Source: Acridotheres tristis (Eukaryota; Chordata; Aves; Passeriformes; Sturnidae). From it: DNA of 64,000 nt. Below the pieces are notes generated by a model. It did not search any database and had not been told where the DNA came from. It saw only the letters and a list, made by a program, of their open reading frames with translations. The stretch spans positions 1,178,001 to 1,242,000 of the forward strand of contig CM072898.1 of the NCBI GenBank assembly GCA_037013685.1, read 5' to 3'. Made by a program: the position numbers and the translations under genes. Each line of letters begins with the position of its first letter. The stretch's first letter is position 1. Of this stretch, positions 47,749 through 62,200 are shown piece by piece.

Positions 47749-48385
47749 AAGGTTGAACATGAGCCAGCAGTGTGCCCAGGTGGCCAAGAGGCCAGTGGCC
47801 CCTGGCCTGGATCAGGAATGGTGTGGCCAGCAGGAGCAGGGCAGTGATTCTTCTCCTGTGCTCAGCACTGGTTGGGGCAGCACCTCGAGTACCGTGTCCA
47901 GTTCTGGGCCCCTCTGTTTAGGAAGGATGTTGGGATGCTCAAATGCATCCACAGAAGGGCAACAAGGCTGGTGACAGGTCTGGAACACAAGTCCTGAGGA
48001 GTGGCTGAGGGAGCTGGGGATGTTTATCCTGGAGAAAAGGAGGCTCAGGGCAGCCCTCATCATTCTCTACAGCTCCCTGACAGGAGGGTGCAGCCAGGTG
48101 AGGATCGGCCTCTTCTCCCAAGGAACAGGGTCAGGACAAGAGGACACAGCCCTAAGCTGCACCAGGGGCCGTTTAGGTTGGACATTGGGAAATATTCTTC
48201 ACAAAAAGGGTTATTGGGCATTGGAATTGGGCTGCCCAGGGAGTTGGGTGGCCCTGGAGGTGTCTAAGGAAAGCCTGGATGTGTCACTCAGGGCCATGAT
48301 CTGGGTGACAAGGTGGTGTTGGGTCACAGGTAGGACTCAATAATCTCAAAGGCTGATTCTGTGACTCTGTGACTCTGTGGCTCTG
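47749..48385 (+). mobile_element. CR1 LINE, C-terminal ORF2 plus 3' UTR
   Basis: The longest plus-strand CR1 here. Translated pieces follow the ORF2 C-terminus in order: [12 protein letters not shown], then LDQEWCGQQ in a shifted frame, then LRELGMFILEKRRLRAAL and GCSQVRIGLFSQGT, then a stretch ending near VSKESLDVSLRAM. Frameshifts and stops make it a pseudogene. The 3' UTR core AGGACTCAATAATCTCAAAGG leads into a tail of TGTGACTC/TGTGGCTC octamers. 5'-truncated after the reverse-transcriptase domain. Confidence 0.93.
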
Positions 48386-48432
48386 TGGCTCTGTGCCTGT
48401 GTCTGTGTGTGTTCTGTGTGTTTGTCTGTTCC
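48355..48432 (+). repeat. CR1 tail expanded into a microsatellite
   Basis: The CR1 octamer tail (CTGTGACT, then CTGTGGCT) is repeated and grades into CTGTGTCTGTGTGTG. It shows a retrotransposon tail acting as the seed of a simple repeat. Confidence 0.8.
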
Positions 48433-51400
48433 ACAGCACAGCCAGAAAGCTCCAAGCCCGCGTGGCCACACCTGGGGAAGGAAGGTGAGCTGTGAGCAGG
48501 ACACACCAACGTCAGTGCTGGAATGCACACATGGAGATTGAATCACTGGAGCTCACTGTGAGGACATGGAAGGAAAACCTAGAGACATCAAGGGGCATCA
48601 AGGAAAGCATTTGAGATATGGATCATCTGACATCCCGTAAACACCGCTTCCCTTCAGGAACTGGATTATTGGCACTCCCTGGAACAAAGCCCCAGCGAGC
48701 CACGTCCCTTCTCTGGCAGCTCTCAAGTGGATACAGCACAGTGGCAGGGACACCGGGGTGAGCAACAGACCTGAAAGCAGCCCCAGCCAAGAGTGTGACC
48801 TGCCTGTTGTGGCACGCTGCTCTTTTCACCCCAGTACTGTAAAATCTTCCTCTCAAGACAAGACTCCTTCTGCACTTGCGTAGCCACATGAATCCCAGCA
48901 CAGCAGAGCTTTTGTGTGCTGCAGCTTTTAGGATGACAGCTCTCCTCTGCCTGGAATGGTTATTTGGTATATAGGTTGCAGTTCAAGCAATAATCTGACT
49001 TTTTATGTCCCCTGAAGCTCTCATAGAACAGTGAGAGGCATAAAAATTAGATTTCAGACTTTTTTGAAAGAAAAATCAACATTATTTCAACCACTTAAAA
49101 ATCTTCTTCTGTTTTAGAGCTTTCTAGCACACATTTAACTGCAGGACAATCAGAGAGCCAGTACTGCTGAGTGCAGAGACCTCTGCCCCTGGTGACCCCA
49201 GCGCTGAAGTCAGGAGCTTGCAGGCTGAGCCATCAATGGGCAGAAAGCAGTAGGAGAGCCAGGACTAGGACGGACAAACAGTTGTGTAAACAGTGCAGGA
49301 AGTCAAGGGGAGAGGCCATCAGACCCCTGGTTCTATCTGATCCCTCACAGCCAGGACATGAGCACAGGGTTTGGAGCAGCCCCAGTGGGGCTCCCAGAGG
49401 GAATCCTCGGCAGCTGCTGCTGCCCCAGGAGCTCCACATCATCTGCACACCCTGCTTCTGGGGTGATTTGAAATTAATGCCATTGACATAAAGAATGTTT
49501 GCACTGCAGACTTTACCAAAAATTAAGATGGATGTTCTCCCTCTGATTTCAGATCTGGCAGAGAGAACCTCTTCTACACCAAAACATGAGCCTCCCATTT
49601 CCACCACCAGTTGGAGGTGAAAGCTCATGCATGAAAGGTGACAATTTTCATCCCTTTTGTTTAGGAACAGATTGTCTTGTTTTGAGTTTCTATTTTAAGG
49701 GGCATTCCAATTAAAACAGATATGTTCTTCGGGTATAAAAAAAAAAATCACTGAAATGAAGATTGTTTACAAAAACATTTGTGAAAAACTTTTTATCAGC
49801 TTCACACCTTTACACTAGACCTGCTCTTCCAGCTGAAGTCACATGTAAAGGTTAGTGTGCCAGAGTTAGCCTGCAGGCTTGTTGTTCCAAATCCCTGTGG
49901 ATTGTGTCTTCAGTGAACACATCAAAGGGATTCATGATTCCTTCCTTCAGCTCAGTGGTGACGCAGTTCCATTTTATGGCTCCTGCTCAGGGTGTTACAG
50001 AGTTTTAGTACAATGTGGCTGCATTTTGTACCATCTATTCTTCCCTGGCATTTGCAAACAAGGCAACAAGATCGTTTGGGATCATTCCCTGCTGCACATT
50101 TTAGGAAAAAACCCTGTAGTCATTGGTCTTTATGAGGCCAGAGGTCTCATTGAGGAGCATAGGGCTGACCCTTCCACGAGAGATGTGGTGCAGTGAAATG
50201 AGAGTGGTACAGCCAGAACAGCGCTCTGGAAAACATCTCAGCAGATGCTATCACACCTCCCCAGCAAACCCAACTCCACCAGCCTTAAACAAAACTGCTC
50301 AGTGTTTTTTTTTTTTAAATACACCTTAAATTAAAAACAAATCCGAACTAGATTCCTTTCTTTAAGAAACCTGACAAGAGGAAGCAGAGTCCGAGTCACT
50401 CCAGGATGCGCACCTCAAGCTGTGACAGAAAGGAAACCAGTGACCGAGTGGAAATGACTAAGAGCACTGCACTGCCCTGATTAAAGGCCCAGAAATAACA
50501 ACACAAAGTTCTGCAGAGATTATGCCTTCCACATGGAGCAGGAATTGTTATTTTTTAACCTCCAAGTAATGGTCCTTCCAGAGAGGCTGCAGACAACCGT
50601 CAGATACAATTCACATTTCAGATGGGAGGGATTTTACACCGATTACCCGAGCTGCTGGAAATTAGCATTTGGGGGTTTATTTTTATAACTGAAAGAAAGC
50701 CTGAGCTCTCCCCTACCACATTTCCTAACTTGTCAGAAAAATCCTGGCATGGATTCACTGCTGTGACTGAATTCCCAACCTTGGCAGCCCTTCACTTGCA
50801 CAGCGCCTGTAACGTGCTGGGTTTAGCAGGACATGGGACTAAGTCTAACTTTTATAAACTGTTACAAAAGCATTCTTGGGCTGTGCTGCCAAGGGTAAAA
50901 CCCTTCCCTAGTGAGAGTCAGATAGTAGGATGAGAATTAAAAGATTATTAGTTGCAGCTGTGTCAATAGCTGTCTTTGGTTTTGATGACTGTGCTTATCA
51001 AGAAGGGCTTATCTATCATATGGAATTTCACCGTAACTCAAAGTACTTGTGGAGAAAAGGAAAACTCTCACTCAGTGAAAGTCATGGGGCTGCTTTATCC
51101 ACCTTGCTGGGATTTGTGCTGGTTAGGAAAGCAATGAACTTGTTCTTACAACTATGTTTTCCATGAATTCTTTGAGGAGAACTTCACAGAGCACTGATCA
51201 GACGAGACAGAGATCAAGCACTACATGGCAAACCTGAACCAGCTGTAACACAAGTCAGCCTGCTCTGCTGGGTAGACAGCAAGCAGAGAAATTGGAGCTC
51301 CTGATCACAAACCTCCTCAGCAAAAGATAAAATCTAATTCTGAAGAAAGTGCTTTAATCTCACATTTATTCTGTGCACTTATCAACCCAGTAACTTAGAC

Positions 51401-54400
51401 TAGCCTCCTCACGGGTGTCTGTGCACAGTGAGCACAGTCAGATTTTACAGATTTAATGTGGTGAGTGAGGGCTGTGTTTCTGCCCATTATAACACATTAT
51501 TCCTCACAGCAGCAGCAGCAAGATGACAGTTATTACTTCAGATTCCCAGGAATGTCAAATTCAAACTATGCACAAGCACCTGTACAGCAAAGTTGAATTC
51601 TACCCCATCATTCAAGAGAGGGAAGACTATTTTAAACTTTACTAGTTTGACAAATTGCTTAGACTCCAGAATTTCAATAACACAGGCTAAACTCAAAAGT
51701 TTCACAGAAAGAGATGCTGATCTGAACCAGACATATCTGACCCGGGTGCCTCAGAGCCCCAAAGCAGCAGCTAATGAATATCTGTGGGAAAAGCACTGGA
51801 AAGAAGCAAATGATCCAGTATGGGCAGCTGGGTATAACATGGAAAAAAAACTCACAGAGCAGAGCTGAACTGAAAAAGGCCGGATGCCATTTGGAGAAAG
51901 GAATGGCAGGAAAACACCGTGAAATATCAAGTACATAATTATCATTCCTTTTGCTCATGCCGCCATCTCCATGCATGAGCCACACAGACAGTGTGTGCTA
52001 AGGTTTCTATTCATTTTTTACCTGCTCCCTTCAATTCCACAAGCTGAACTGTTAAAAATTTTTCATACACAAAATCACACAACTAAGAGGAAATTATGTC
52101 TGCCGATGTTGTCTGATCATGCGAAGGATTTTTCTCATTAGCAGAGCTTACTGTGAATTAATAATATTTTTGAAACATTACCCTCTGGCTTTCAAAAGGC
52201 ATGAGCCACCAAGGAATTTTTCCAAAGTCTTATGATTTGGCCCCAGTGATAAAGTCTGAAAGTCTAAGATCTACAAGAAATCCTGCTTGCCAGCATTTTG
52301 TGTCAGCAGCTTTAGAACATGGTGACATTCACTGCCTAGGAGGGACAGCAGGACAAATGTCTGGGATGGACCCGAGGGCACAGGGCACTCTGAGCCATCA
52401 GTTCTGCTGAAGAATTGGTTCTTCTTTCCATAAAATCTCAGTGGACCTTTCCTCATAGCCAGAAAGGAAAACTAAAGAACCAGTTCAACAGAGATGAAAT
52501 CTATAAAGCATTGTGGGGAGGTTTTAGATGGTGAATCAGGTCTCTAAAATTTCAATGGAAATATCTTCCTCTTAAACTTACAAAACGTTTTCGGTTTTCT
52601 TTCGAGCTCTGAAGCAGAGCATGTGAAAAGGCCTTAGAAACTTTCTCACTTCTTGCCTTGAACTTTTTTGGAGGAGATGAAGCAGATCAGATAATAGGAA
52701 GGTAACTTTGCAGGCATTGAAACAGACCTGGCCAATCCCAGCCTGTGGCCTCAGGGCACACAGAGAGAGCCCTGGGGTCTCCTCTTCCCTCTGAGCAGAG
52801 GGATGAACCCCTCCCCTCCTGCTTTCTATGGAACTGCTGAATGTCACCCTCAGCCCCAGCCCCACACAGGGACATCAGAGGTACAAAGGGCTGGAAATGC
52901 AGCTGGAGCCACTTGCAAAGGGTAAATCCTATCTGGGTCCCTTGTCTGCTATGGGCACCAGATTATCAGGGAGCTGCATCCTGACCAGAGAGCTGCACTT
53001 CCCTGGAAAACCCCTATCAGCATCTCCCTGCTCCTCTCCCAGCAGCGAGCTTGTTTAACAGCTCACTTTCCTGCAAGGAAACTGGATTCCCTGAGCTCCT
53101 TACACGAGACTTTGAAAAATGTTTCCTTTTTTTTTAATAATTAATGTAACAAATTCCATTAGAAGCCATTCATCTTCACTGCTGTACACCATGAAAACGT
53201 GAAGCAATCTGACCAACCTCAGCCTTCTGGCAAGCAGGAAATCAATGCCACCACCTGTGCTGGACTGCAATGACAAATAGGGGCAAGAGAGTATTTAACT
53301 GCAGAATAATATTAAATATTTAATTCAATAATTAAAATTATTAAAGTCATACTTAAGCTACATTGAACATTTGCCTACATTTATTGTAAGTCGTTCTTAA
53401 GAGTGTGTTTTGAGTAAGCCCTGGACTTCTCAGTTTTCTTCTGCATTATTTAGTGAAAAAAATCCTCTTTCATTTGTAGTGCACAATGCCAAGAGCTACA
53501 CCCTTGTGTTCAGTTTAACACTGAAGTTTCCCCTTCTGTGTGCCCTGAGTGGTCTCCAGACTCAGAACTCCCCAAAATCAAGATGCTATGAACATTTTCT
53601 CCTTCTGAAAGGTCTACCTACACTGCCTTGCTCCTCAGCTCTTCACTTTACTCGTGAAAAATACCATGAAATGTCATCTTTACACCCTGCACTGACAGAA
53701 CTTAGCAGGAACCCAGTCTCATTAACAGTCTCTACCTTTTTGGTTTCCAGGTATAAAAATTCGTGTAGATAGGACACTTCCAAACTACTTTGAAAATCCT
53801 GTTTGTGCAAAGCAGGCATAGTCTGTGCTGATCAAGTGTCAGACACCAAAAGTTCCTCTCAGGTATTTGCTAGCTCCTAAAACTCTCTCTAAAACAATAC
53901 TAAATAACAGACCAACTCTGGTATTTCAGAGCCAGTTTCCTTTTATTCAGTTCCCTCATTAGAGTCAGCAACAAATAAGTAGATAGAGCAATAACAAGGC
54001 TAAGTTTATCTTGTTTCCTCCACTCCCTTTTCTCACTGTATTACTAAGACTTGGAACAATAACAGGATGCCGGGATGCAGGATGGGAAAAGGCTGACTCC
54101 CAGCTGGAAAACCTTGGAGACTGGAGAGCTGAACACTCCCAGTATTGCTTAACGAAAAGAGAAGTGGATTTTTCTATTTGATCTTCGTTTTTTGTATTCT
54201 GCTTAACATTTTGGGATACTGTTGGGTTGAGTTTCCTGATTTGGTACAAGACCGAAGCTCCGCCACCTCAGACTCGGGTAAGAGAGAAATGATATTTTCT
54301 GTCCTTCAGCTGTGAAGTTCATTTCAAAGGGTTTTTTACCTCCACCCTAGTTATTTTCTAATGTCTTCAACACTTTAAGAAATACCAGCAAATAGGCTAT

Positions 54401-54548
54401 GAATTTTATACATATCCACCAAATCTCTTGGGCCTTACACTGGTGATACCCACATCAAGTTAAGTACAAGCAGTAGAGCTATTTACAGTTGACACTGGAA
54501 GAGGAAAATCTCTCATTTTGTTGGGCTATACCATAATAATCCCAGATT
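48433..54548. other. Long unique non-coding block
   Basis: No repeat family recognised over ~6 kb apart from short A or T runs (49740, 50305, 53128). A 78-codon plus frame at 50930-51166 begins with a signal-peptide-like stretch (MRIKRLLVAAVSIAVFG), but has no known family and no upstream promoter or splice context; chance is likelier. A 91-codon frame at 51593-51868 and a 105-codon frame at 49879-50196 are also unassigned. Confidence 0.4.
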
Positions 54549-54568
54549 TAAAAAAAAAAAAAAAAAGA
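54549..54568 (+). repeat. Poly(A) run
   Basis: Run of about 17 A ending AGAGA. No retrotransposon body recognised upstream. Confidence 0.9.
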
Positions 54569-57500
54569 GACATTTCATGGGTTTTTTGAGTATTGCTTTG
54601 TAATATTTAGGTTGTGTTGCTGATGTTCAGTCATAATGGAAGAGGGGGGAGGTTGTGCTGCCAGTAGTACCTTTAAAGCCTTTAGGAAGGGATTTCACTC
54701 GTGCTGTGGACAGGTGCAGATCCAGGAGTGTTTGCAGTGAGCAGGGGTGCACTGGGCTGTGATTTGATGCAAATGTTTTATTGAAGTGGGGTGGGTTTGG
54801 GGTCTGTCTTTTTTCCTGTGCCCAGGACCTCGAGGTGGCAGACACTGTGTGCACTGGCCAGCTCTGGCATATCTGTTTAAAACTGAGAGGGGAGTTTATA
54901 CAAACTCAAATCAGTGACTTGATCTCCTAATTCCCAAGTTGAAAGCATCTCAGGTACTTTAACACCCTAACTCTGGAGTGCTGGTTTTACAGACCTGTTC
55001 TAAAAGACCAGCAATTCTTATTCCAGAGGTTTCCTGATCTCAGTGGTTAAAAAAAAAAAAAAAAATTCTGATGAGTTATTTTATGAGCAGTGGCTTCACA
55101 CAAAAAGTTGGTTGCAAAGGCTTTTATCTTGTCCTAGAGCCAGTGTAGCAGGTCCCTGAACTAACGAGCTCTCTCCACGGCTTGCAGACACAAAGCATTT
55201 ATGCATAAGAGATGAACTGATAGTGGTTTTTCTGTAAGAAATCTATTCTGCAATAGTGGGACTGTCAGTGTACACAGCACCTCACTGTGCTGGCTGTCAC
55301 ACAGTAATAAAGATAAAGGAAGGAAAGAAATGCAAGGAAAAAGAAAGATGTGGAAGAAGATGAATTTCTGTGAGAAAATCTCTTCCATTCTTAGCTCTCC
55401 AAAACATTCCAAGCTGGCTGTTTCTGCAGTTAACAAAGGTATGGTTAATCAATGTGCCCCTGCCTCCTGTGAATATAAATCATTAGATCAGCATTTGTAA
55501 AAGCACACAGTATTATAGATGTTCATGCAGGAAAATATATTAGACAAAAGCAAAGATGCTCCAATGATTTACAAAAGCTTCTCATCTTAGGTTAATTTGT
55601 GCCTGGTGACAACGACCCATATACCAGAAACAAATCACAGAAATGCTGACTTGAAATTTACCTCTGGTATCTGCAGGAGGTACTTTTAATCCTTAAATAA
55701 AGGGTGACCCACAGGACAAAAGGACACAGGATGCATTTAGCATAGCAAAGCCTTAGAATAGTACAGTATACTAGAGAGAAGAATGTCAATTTACAAGCAA
55801 TAAAACAAAATAATTTGAAAGCAAAGGATAAATTCAATTAAAAAATCATTACTGCTTTGCCCACAAAGCCACAAACCTGGGTTATTTTTCAGACTGCTAC
55901 AGCTGCACTGTGTGCAACAGGAAGCATTTCCCAAAGCTTTTCACTTTAACAGAAGACCATAAAACTGTTCTTTAAACATTTTTAAAACCAATGTTAAGGC
56001 TGAAATTGTGTCCTGGAAGAAGAGCGTGTCCCTGAGCAGCATGCAGCAGGCTGGATGTGGGGCAGAGGCAGCTGAGGCAGGGCAGAGTTAACAGCTCTGC
56101 TGCCAGCTTTGATTCACATCCTGCCTCTGCTGAGGGAAACTGCTCTGAAAACAGGATAGAGGTAAAAATCACAGGGCATCATTCAGAAACTGTTCTGATT
56201 CACAGCACTTATGGAACAAAGGACTTCGCTGTCCATCCATAAATCTATTACTTCAATTAATATTTCAAATTCAACATAGAAAAAACTTACCTAAAATTCT
56301 CTTTTCTTGTCTGGGTATGTGTCTACAGAATTACAGGCTTAAATCAGGCCAGAAAATACTTTATGTTTTCTAAAAGAGCAGAGGTTCACAGAATCAAGAT
56401 AACTGATTCTTTCTGGCAGCTGAGCTTTCTGTAAGGAATCTTCATGGTGTTTTCATCATAAATCCAGGTTCTACAGTTAAATTCAGAGGTTCCAATGTTA
56501 GTGCCAAAAAGAAAATAAGAGGTTCCCTTCGTGAGAAATTTGTTGGGCATGAAATTACTTTGGTGTCTTGTTTTGTTGTTTTTTTTAACAAATGGGTTCC
56601 CTTGTTATCTTTGAGTTTACAAACTGAAAATCCCTCAAAGTTTAGCACTGGTGTGAGTGGTTTTCCCTGCTGCCCAGGGAATATTCGTGCAGACTGGAGA
56701 TTTGCTAGGACAGAGAGGTGCCCAGCTCACAATCACCAGAGCAGTTCCCACTCGGGCCTTGCAGAGCTGAAGGAGAACAGACCTGGGTAAGGCCAGAGCT
56801 GGACACTCTTCTGACCCATGACCAAGAGGTTTTTGGATCTACGTGTGGGCTTCCCTTCAGGGCTCTGCTCTGCCAAGGGCCATGCAGGTGTAGCAAACAC
56901 AGAGGGCAAACACTCTGGTGTCACTGTCCTGACCAGGAGCCACCAGCTGTGCTGTGAGAACTTCCAGGGATCCAGAGCCCGTGCCCAGCCCAGGCACTGA
57001 GTCCTGCAAACACAGGGCTCCCACCAGCTAATGCTGGGAATGAACCTGTGCAAAAGGAAGGCATGGTTTAGAAACCAAGGCACACCAGTTCAGGAAACTG
57101 CCCTGTCCAGCCATCCCGGAGGGACTCGGGCACCCCCACCCCGACTGTCCCTGCTGGGGCTGGAGCCCCTTCCCAGCTCCAGGGCCCAACAGGTTCTGCT
57201 TGGCTCCCTACACACACCCTCCACCAGACCCGGATCTCTTCCCAGTCCCAGCCCAGGTTTCCCATGGCAGAGTGGCAGATATTTCCTTCCATAAAGCCAT
57301 TTATCCCCAGTGCAGGAGCACAGAGCAGCCTGAGCTGGTTCCTCCCAGGAGGGATCTCAGCCAAGGAACCCCTGGGCTTTTATCCCCTCACAGTCCAAGG
57401 GTGCCAAAGTCTGCTCTCCCTCCTGAGCCACATCTCTGGCTGTGCCACAGCTCCCTGTGCCCTTTGCTGTGCTCAGAGCCCCTTTCCTGGGGCTCCACCC

Positions 57501-59194
57501 ATCCCAGGGCTCAACCTGAGCTGCCCCCAGACACCTGCACAGAATGAATTCCTCATCACACCACGCACCACTGCACCTCCTGAATTCTGCAGTGAGGCTG
57601 GCCTCAGAATATGAAAAACTAATAAAAAATTGTGAAGAACCTGTTTGCAGTTCTCCAGTGCAGGAATACAAATTAGCCCCTTTCATTTGACTTTCACTCA
57701 TCTGCATCTGAATTTCAGATCTGTCAGTAAGAATGGAACTGGCTATATTTTGAATGCAAGCTTTTGCTGAATATGTTAAGTAAGTTCTCTCATCTCGTGA
57801 AAGGGAAGTTGTTTGTGCCATGGGGCTGATCTGTGCATTTGCTGCTGGACACAGCTGTTGGGCAGGCAGGGAGATTTGCACCTCCCAGGTGCTAATTAGG
57901 ACATTCACAGGACCTGGGGCAGCTCAAGACCTGGGATTTCCAGGGCTGACAAAGACAGGAGAAGGGCACAAGGGCAACTTACCCATCCATTATCACTGCC
58001 TACACTTCAGTTTTTCTGAGAATACCCCTTTTAAGGTTTATAAACCATAAACCAGAAAGAGTCAAGAGGTGAACAGACACTCTAGAAGACTTTTAGGCCT
58101 TTCTCCAGACAAGTATTTTTGTGTGAGACAGAGAGCAAAATTCTTACAATAGATGAGCAGCTGCCTGTGAAAGCTTTATCAAGTATTATCCACAAAAGTC
58201 CAAAACTTAGAGTGAAAAATGACTGATATTTTAGAGAAAGGCAAGCATGGTTACCCGGACAAGCAAGGGAAATTGCACAGGTACCTCCCCAAAGAGCAGC
58301 AGAGAGAAAAGAGTGTTCTTCTGCCCCAACATTGCTACCTGAAATGCAAGGACTTATAGAGCACCATCGTAGTTAGAGGTAGACAAAAATGTAAAAATGT
58401 TTTAAATTCCTCATTTTCGACACCCGAAGAGGTCACTCTTATTGTCCCAACTGTCACCAAGACCCTTCTGTTCCTGTCCAATTTCCCCAGCATCCTCTGC
58501 CACAACTTGAGGTGACAGAGACCTCTGGTTTTGTTACACATCCTGTTAAAAAGCCACAAACCAGCAGTGACACATCTGGCTTTGTCCCCATTGGAGTCAC
58601 TCATTTCTCTGCATCCTTCATCTCCCAGACCCTCCCACAACACCTGGAGTGGTGCCCCTGACACCTGGCAGAGCTCAGCAGGCACCGGGTGGGAAATGCA
58701 GCCCAGGGACCCTGGGCCTCATTGTGCATGGCAGTGGGAAGGGAAATTCCACTTCCACCCGAGGATACACTGAATTCCTTCTCCTGTCTTCGTCCACATT
58801 TCTAAGCAATGCTGTGGTAGCCCCAGGCTTCCTTTTCCCCTTCCTTTATCGATGCTATCTGCTGTGAGTTTGTGCTCTGGGAATCCTCACAGGAGGAGCA
58901 CAAAGTCTGCCTTAAGCCTTTGGCTTGAGGAGCCCGAGGGTTGCTGTCCTGCAAATGATAGGAAATCCTGCCATTGATGGCAATGGTTCCTGTGATGGGC
59001 TCAGCTCCATCAGCAGAACCCCCACTGGCACACAGCTTTAGGGGGGCTTCTCCATTCTGTGTGTGCCAGTTCCTGCCTCTGCCTCCAGCCCTAGACCTGA
59101 ATTCAGCAGAGATTTGCTTTATCTTTCTGGCTTTTGCTGTCATTATCTTTCAGATATAAACAGTCTGCCTGCAAGAAAATCAGTTTACTCATGA
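54569..59194. other. Long unique non-coding block
   Basis: Includes another A run at 55048-55066. GC-richer from about 56650 to 57600, where overlapping frames reach 116-183 codons on both strands (57357-57908 minus is the longest). None carries a recognisable domain, and the mutual overlap argues against coding. Confidence 0.45.
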
Positions 59195-59245
59195 CTTGAT
59201 GATCTTAAAGGCCTTTTCCAACTTTAACAATTCTGTGATTTTGTT
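59195..59245 (+). mobile_element. CR1 LINE tail
   Basis: TTGATGATCTTAAAGGCC, TTTTCCAACTTTAACAATTC and TGTGATTTTG are a plus-strand CR1 terminus, among the shortest fragments in the window. Confidence 0.8.
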
Positions 59246-62200
59246 AGTATTAGGCCAAGTAATCAATAGTAATAATAATGTATCAGAATTTTCAACATCT
59301 CCTCTAGGAACCCAAAGCTGCAATGAATTAGTGTATATTGGCTGTTTGCTCAGTGCTGTTAATTTAGGGGTTTAGGCTCTCATTGAAGCATAAACAATGA
59401 TTGTACATTTTAGCATCATTCAGATGGTCAGTGTACTCCACTTCAGACACTTCCCCAGCACACAAACTGTGAAGTGAGGGCAGATAGCAGGAGAGCTGGG
59501 ATGGTTTTTGCAGTGGGTTCATTTTACAAAGACAGAAATGTGAACTTGACAGGGACAGAACTATCCCAGAGCTCCATCCTCTGCAGCACCATTTAACAAA
59601 CACCTTTGCTTTGTACCCTGGATTTTCCAGCAGCAGCCTTGGTAAAAGTTTAGGGTTAGAACAGATACTGAATTACTGAGTTGCACTTGGACATGACTTC
59701 AGTCCCAAACAGGAAGGAAGGGACACATTTCTCTGGGGAATATATTTTCTCATTTCCCTGCTGTGAAGTGATGAACTGCATCACCTGCAGCTGGACTGAC
59801 CTGCAGCTTCTTCAGCTGAAGAGAAAGGCTTTATTCACACCAGAAGGGGATTTTCAATGGCTGTGATTAAAATGTGAGCTGTGGCAGAAATAAATGTTCC
59901 ACTTACATAGTCTCTGAAGAGAAAAAAATGTTCCACCTCAGCTCAAGAAATATCTTTGTTAAATCACAACCATTCCCACATAGAAACAAATCCACACAGA
60001 AGAGAGTCACACAACTTACAAGAGCTTTCCTCATCTTTTTAAGCTTCTTTGTGTCTGAGTCCTCTATTTCCAGGCTCTCCAGCTTTCCTTTACCAGCACA
60101 TTAAAGTGGAATTTTGCTCCTCTAGTTTTATTTTGATTTAATGATGGAATGTTCCTGACAAGGGCTAAGCTGTAACTAAAACTACTGACTCATTGTAAAT
60201 TCACAAGAGCAGTAATAATATCATTTGCATCATCTCACAACACATGGAGATAATACAATGGAAGTGTTCCAGGAAAGGACTGTAACTCCAGGGATGGACA
60301 TAAAAGGTCTTAAAGTTAATTAAGCCTGGTCTACAAGTCTTGTTGGATAAGAGCAGGAAATAGAGAAGAATGAACTGATATTTGAATGAGACATTCTAAA
60401 AAGGGAGAAAAATACAGAACACTAAACAAAACCTATCCAGACACACCCTGCTTTTTTAGCCTCTTGCCCAGACAGAAAACAGGAGATTTATGTATAAGTG
60501 CATGCTTGCTTTATCTGCCACAACATTAATTTTCAGAGGAAATACTAATGCGTTCAGTTACCCCAGAGAATACCCTGGACAAAGGAATGAGCACACACAG
60601 CCAGCTAAGCAGGGTTTCTCTGCTGCAGATTCTGTTAGTGCAGTAAATATCAATTATTTGGGCATGATGCTTGTGTTCCACACAGATACTTTTGCTCCTG
60701 AGCTTTTGTTAAAGGAAAACATGGAGGAAGAAAATCTTATCTGCTGTAAACACAGCTACATTGTACTTTTTTAAAAATCATCTTTATTGCAAGTGATTCC
60801 TCAAAGGAGAGGGACTTTTCCTTAATGAGAGGGGCTCAGCTGGAGCTCTGTGCTAGGAGGCCTCTCTGATATTAAGGATTTATGTGGAAGCAAAGGGGAA
60901 GTGGAGAAAGCTCTTTAATACATTATTCTGATACACACCTTCTATTCTTTCAACTTGGCCAAACCCTGAAACACCCAGTGGGAGCTTCAGCCAAGCTCTG
61001 CAGAGCTGAGCTAAGCAGGAGAAGCACCAAAACAGACCCTGCAAGTCTGCAAGGTGCACACAATTTATTGTAGAGAGCAAAGCTTCTGTTCAGAGAGGCT
61101 GGAGAAACGTTTTCAGTGATCACAAATACCTCCAAGATGCCCAAACGATTCCACTTCCACACTGGAATGAGCAAATAATTTTTGGAGCATTCTCTTGTCC
61201 CCCAGCTCCCCAAAAGTCAAACAGCATTGGAGTGTGGGGGGTGCTGGGGATGAGGGGGCTCCTGCACCTCTCTCTGTCCCGCTGAGCCACCTCAGTCTGA
61301 GATAAGCAAAAGGAAATTGGCTCAGAGGAAGCAAGGAAAAAAGCTGGATCTACAGCCAGGTAAATATGTCACTGAGACTGAGAGAGCCTCTTCCCAGGGG
61401 GAGTACACCACATCATCCCTGAAATTTGCTTTCGGATACAAGGAAGGGAATAAGTTCTTTGCCTGTCTGCAACACTGACACTCATCACTATTTTCAGCAT
61501 CTGTCTTCATCAATAATTAATCCAGATGGGAGGTATCTTCCTCTTTATCTTGGACAAGGAATTCAGAGGGGGAAATGGCTGCAGTTCCAAACTATGCATG
61601 CAGGGTTATCCCACCCATCTTATCAGCTCACTTCAGAGCAGAAGGGCTGCACTGAACCCGGAGTTAACCCCCAGAATGGCTCTGGCTTCAACAGCATTTG
61701 ACAACTGTCACCACAAGACATGTGGCCAAAAGCAAATTTTCTGTCATTTGATTGTTTGTTTCACCCCTGCAACATCTGCAAAGTAAATAAATCATACCTG
61801 TCATAGGTATTGTGGGATTTCTGATCTTAATAAATGGAATGCTCTAAACCAGAGAGGACAGAATCTGTGTGACAGTGATGATGAGGTGAGAATATTCTGT
61901 ACCAACCCCGAAACTCTGCCTGTGGGTTTGAGCACATTCCCTAAACACCAGAACACGCCTGCTCCTCACTCAGCCCTCAAAAACCTGCTCCCAGGTTGTG
62001 ACCTTAAACTCCATGGGATCCATGCTGTCAACAACTAAGGGAAAGCCAACATTTTCTGTTTATGATAATATTTTTACTTGCTATGAAACAAAATCAAAAC
62101 TTGGTTTAATAATTTAACCACAACTGAGCTTCAAAATATTTCAGCAGCTGTGTTTATACTTGGCACTGCGCTTAAGCACATTTTACCCCTCATTATATTT

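Noticed and set aside
47490..47756. Frames ending in C-E or S-V alternation
   Set aside because: Translation of the TGAGTG hexamer array.
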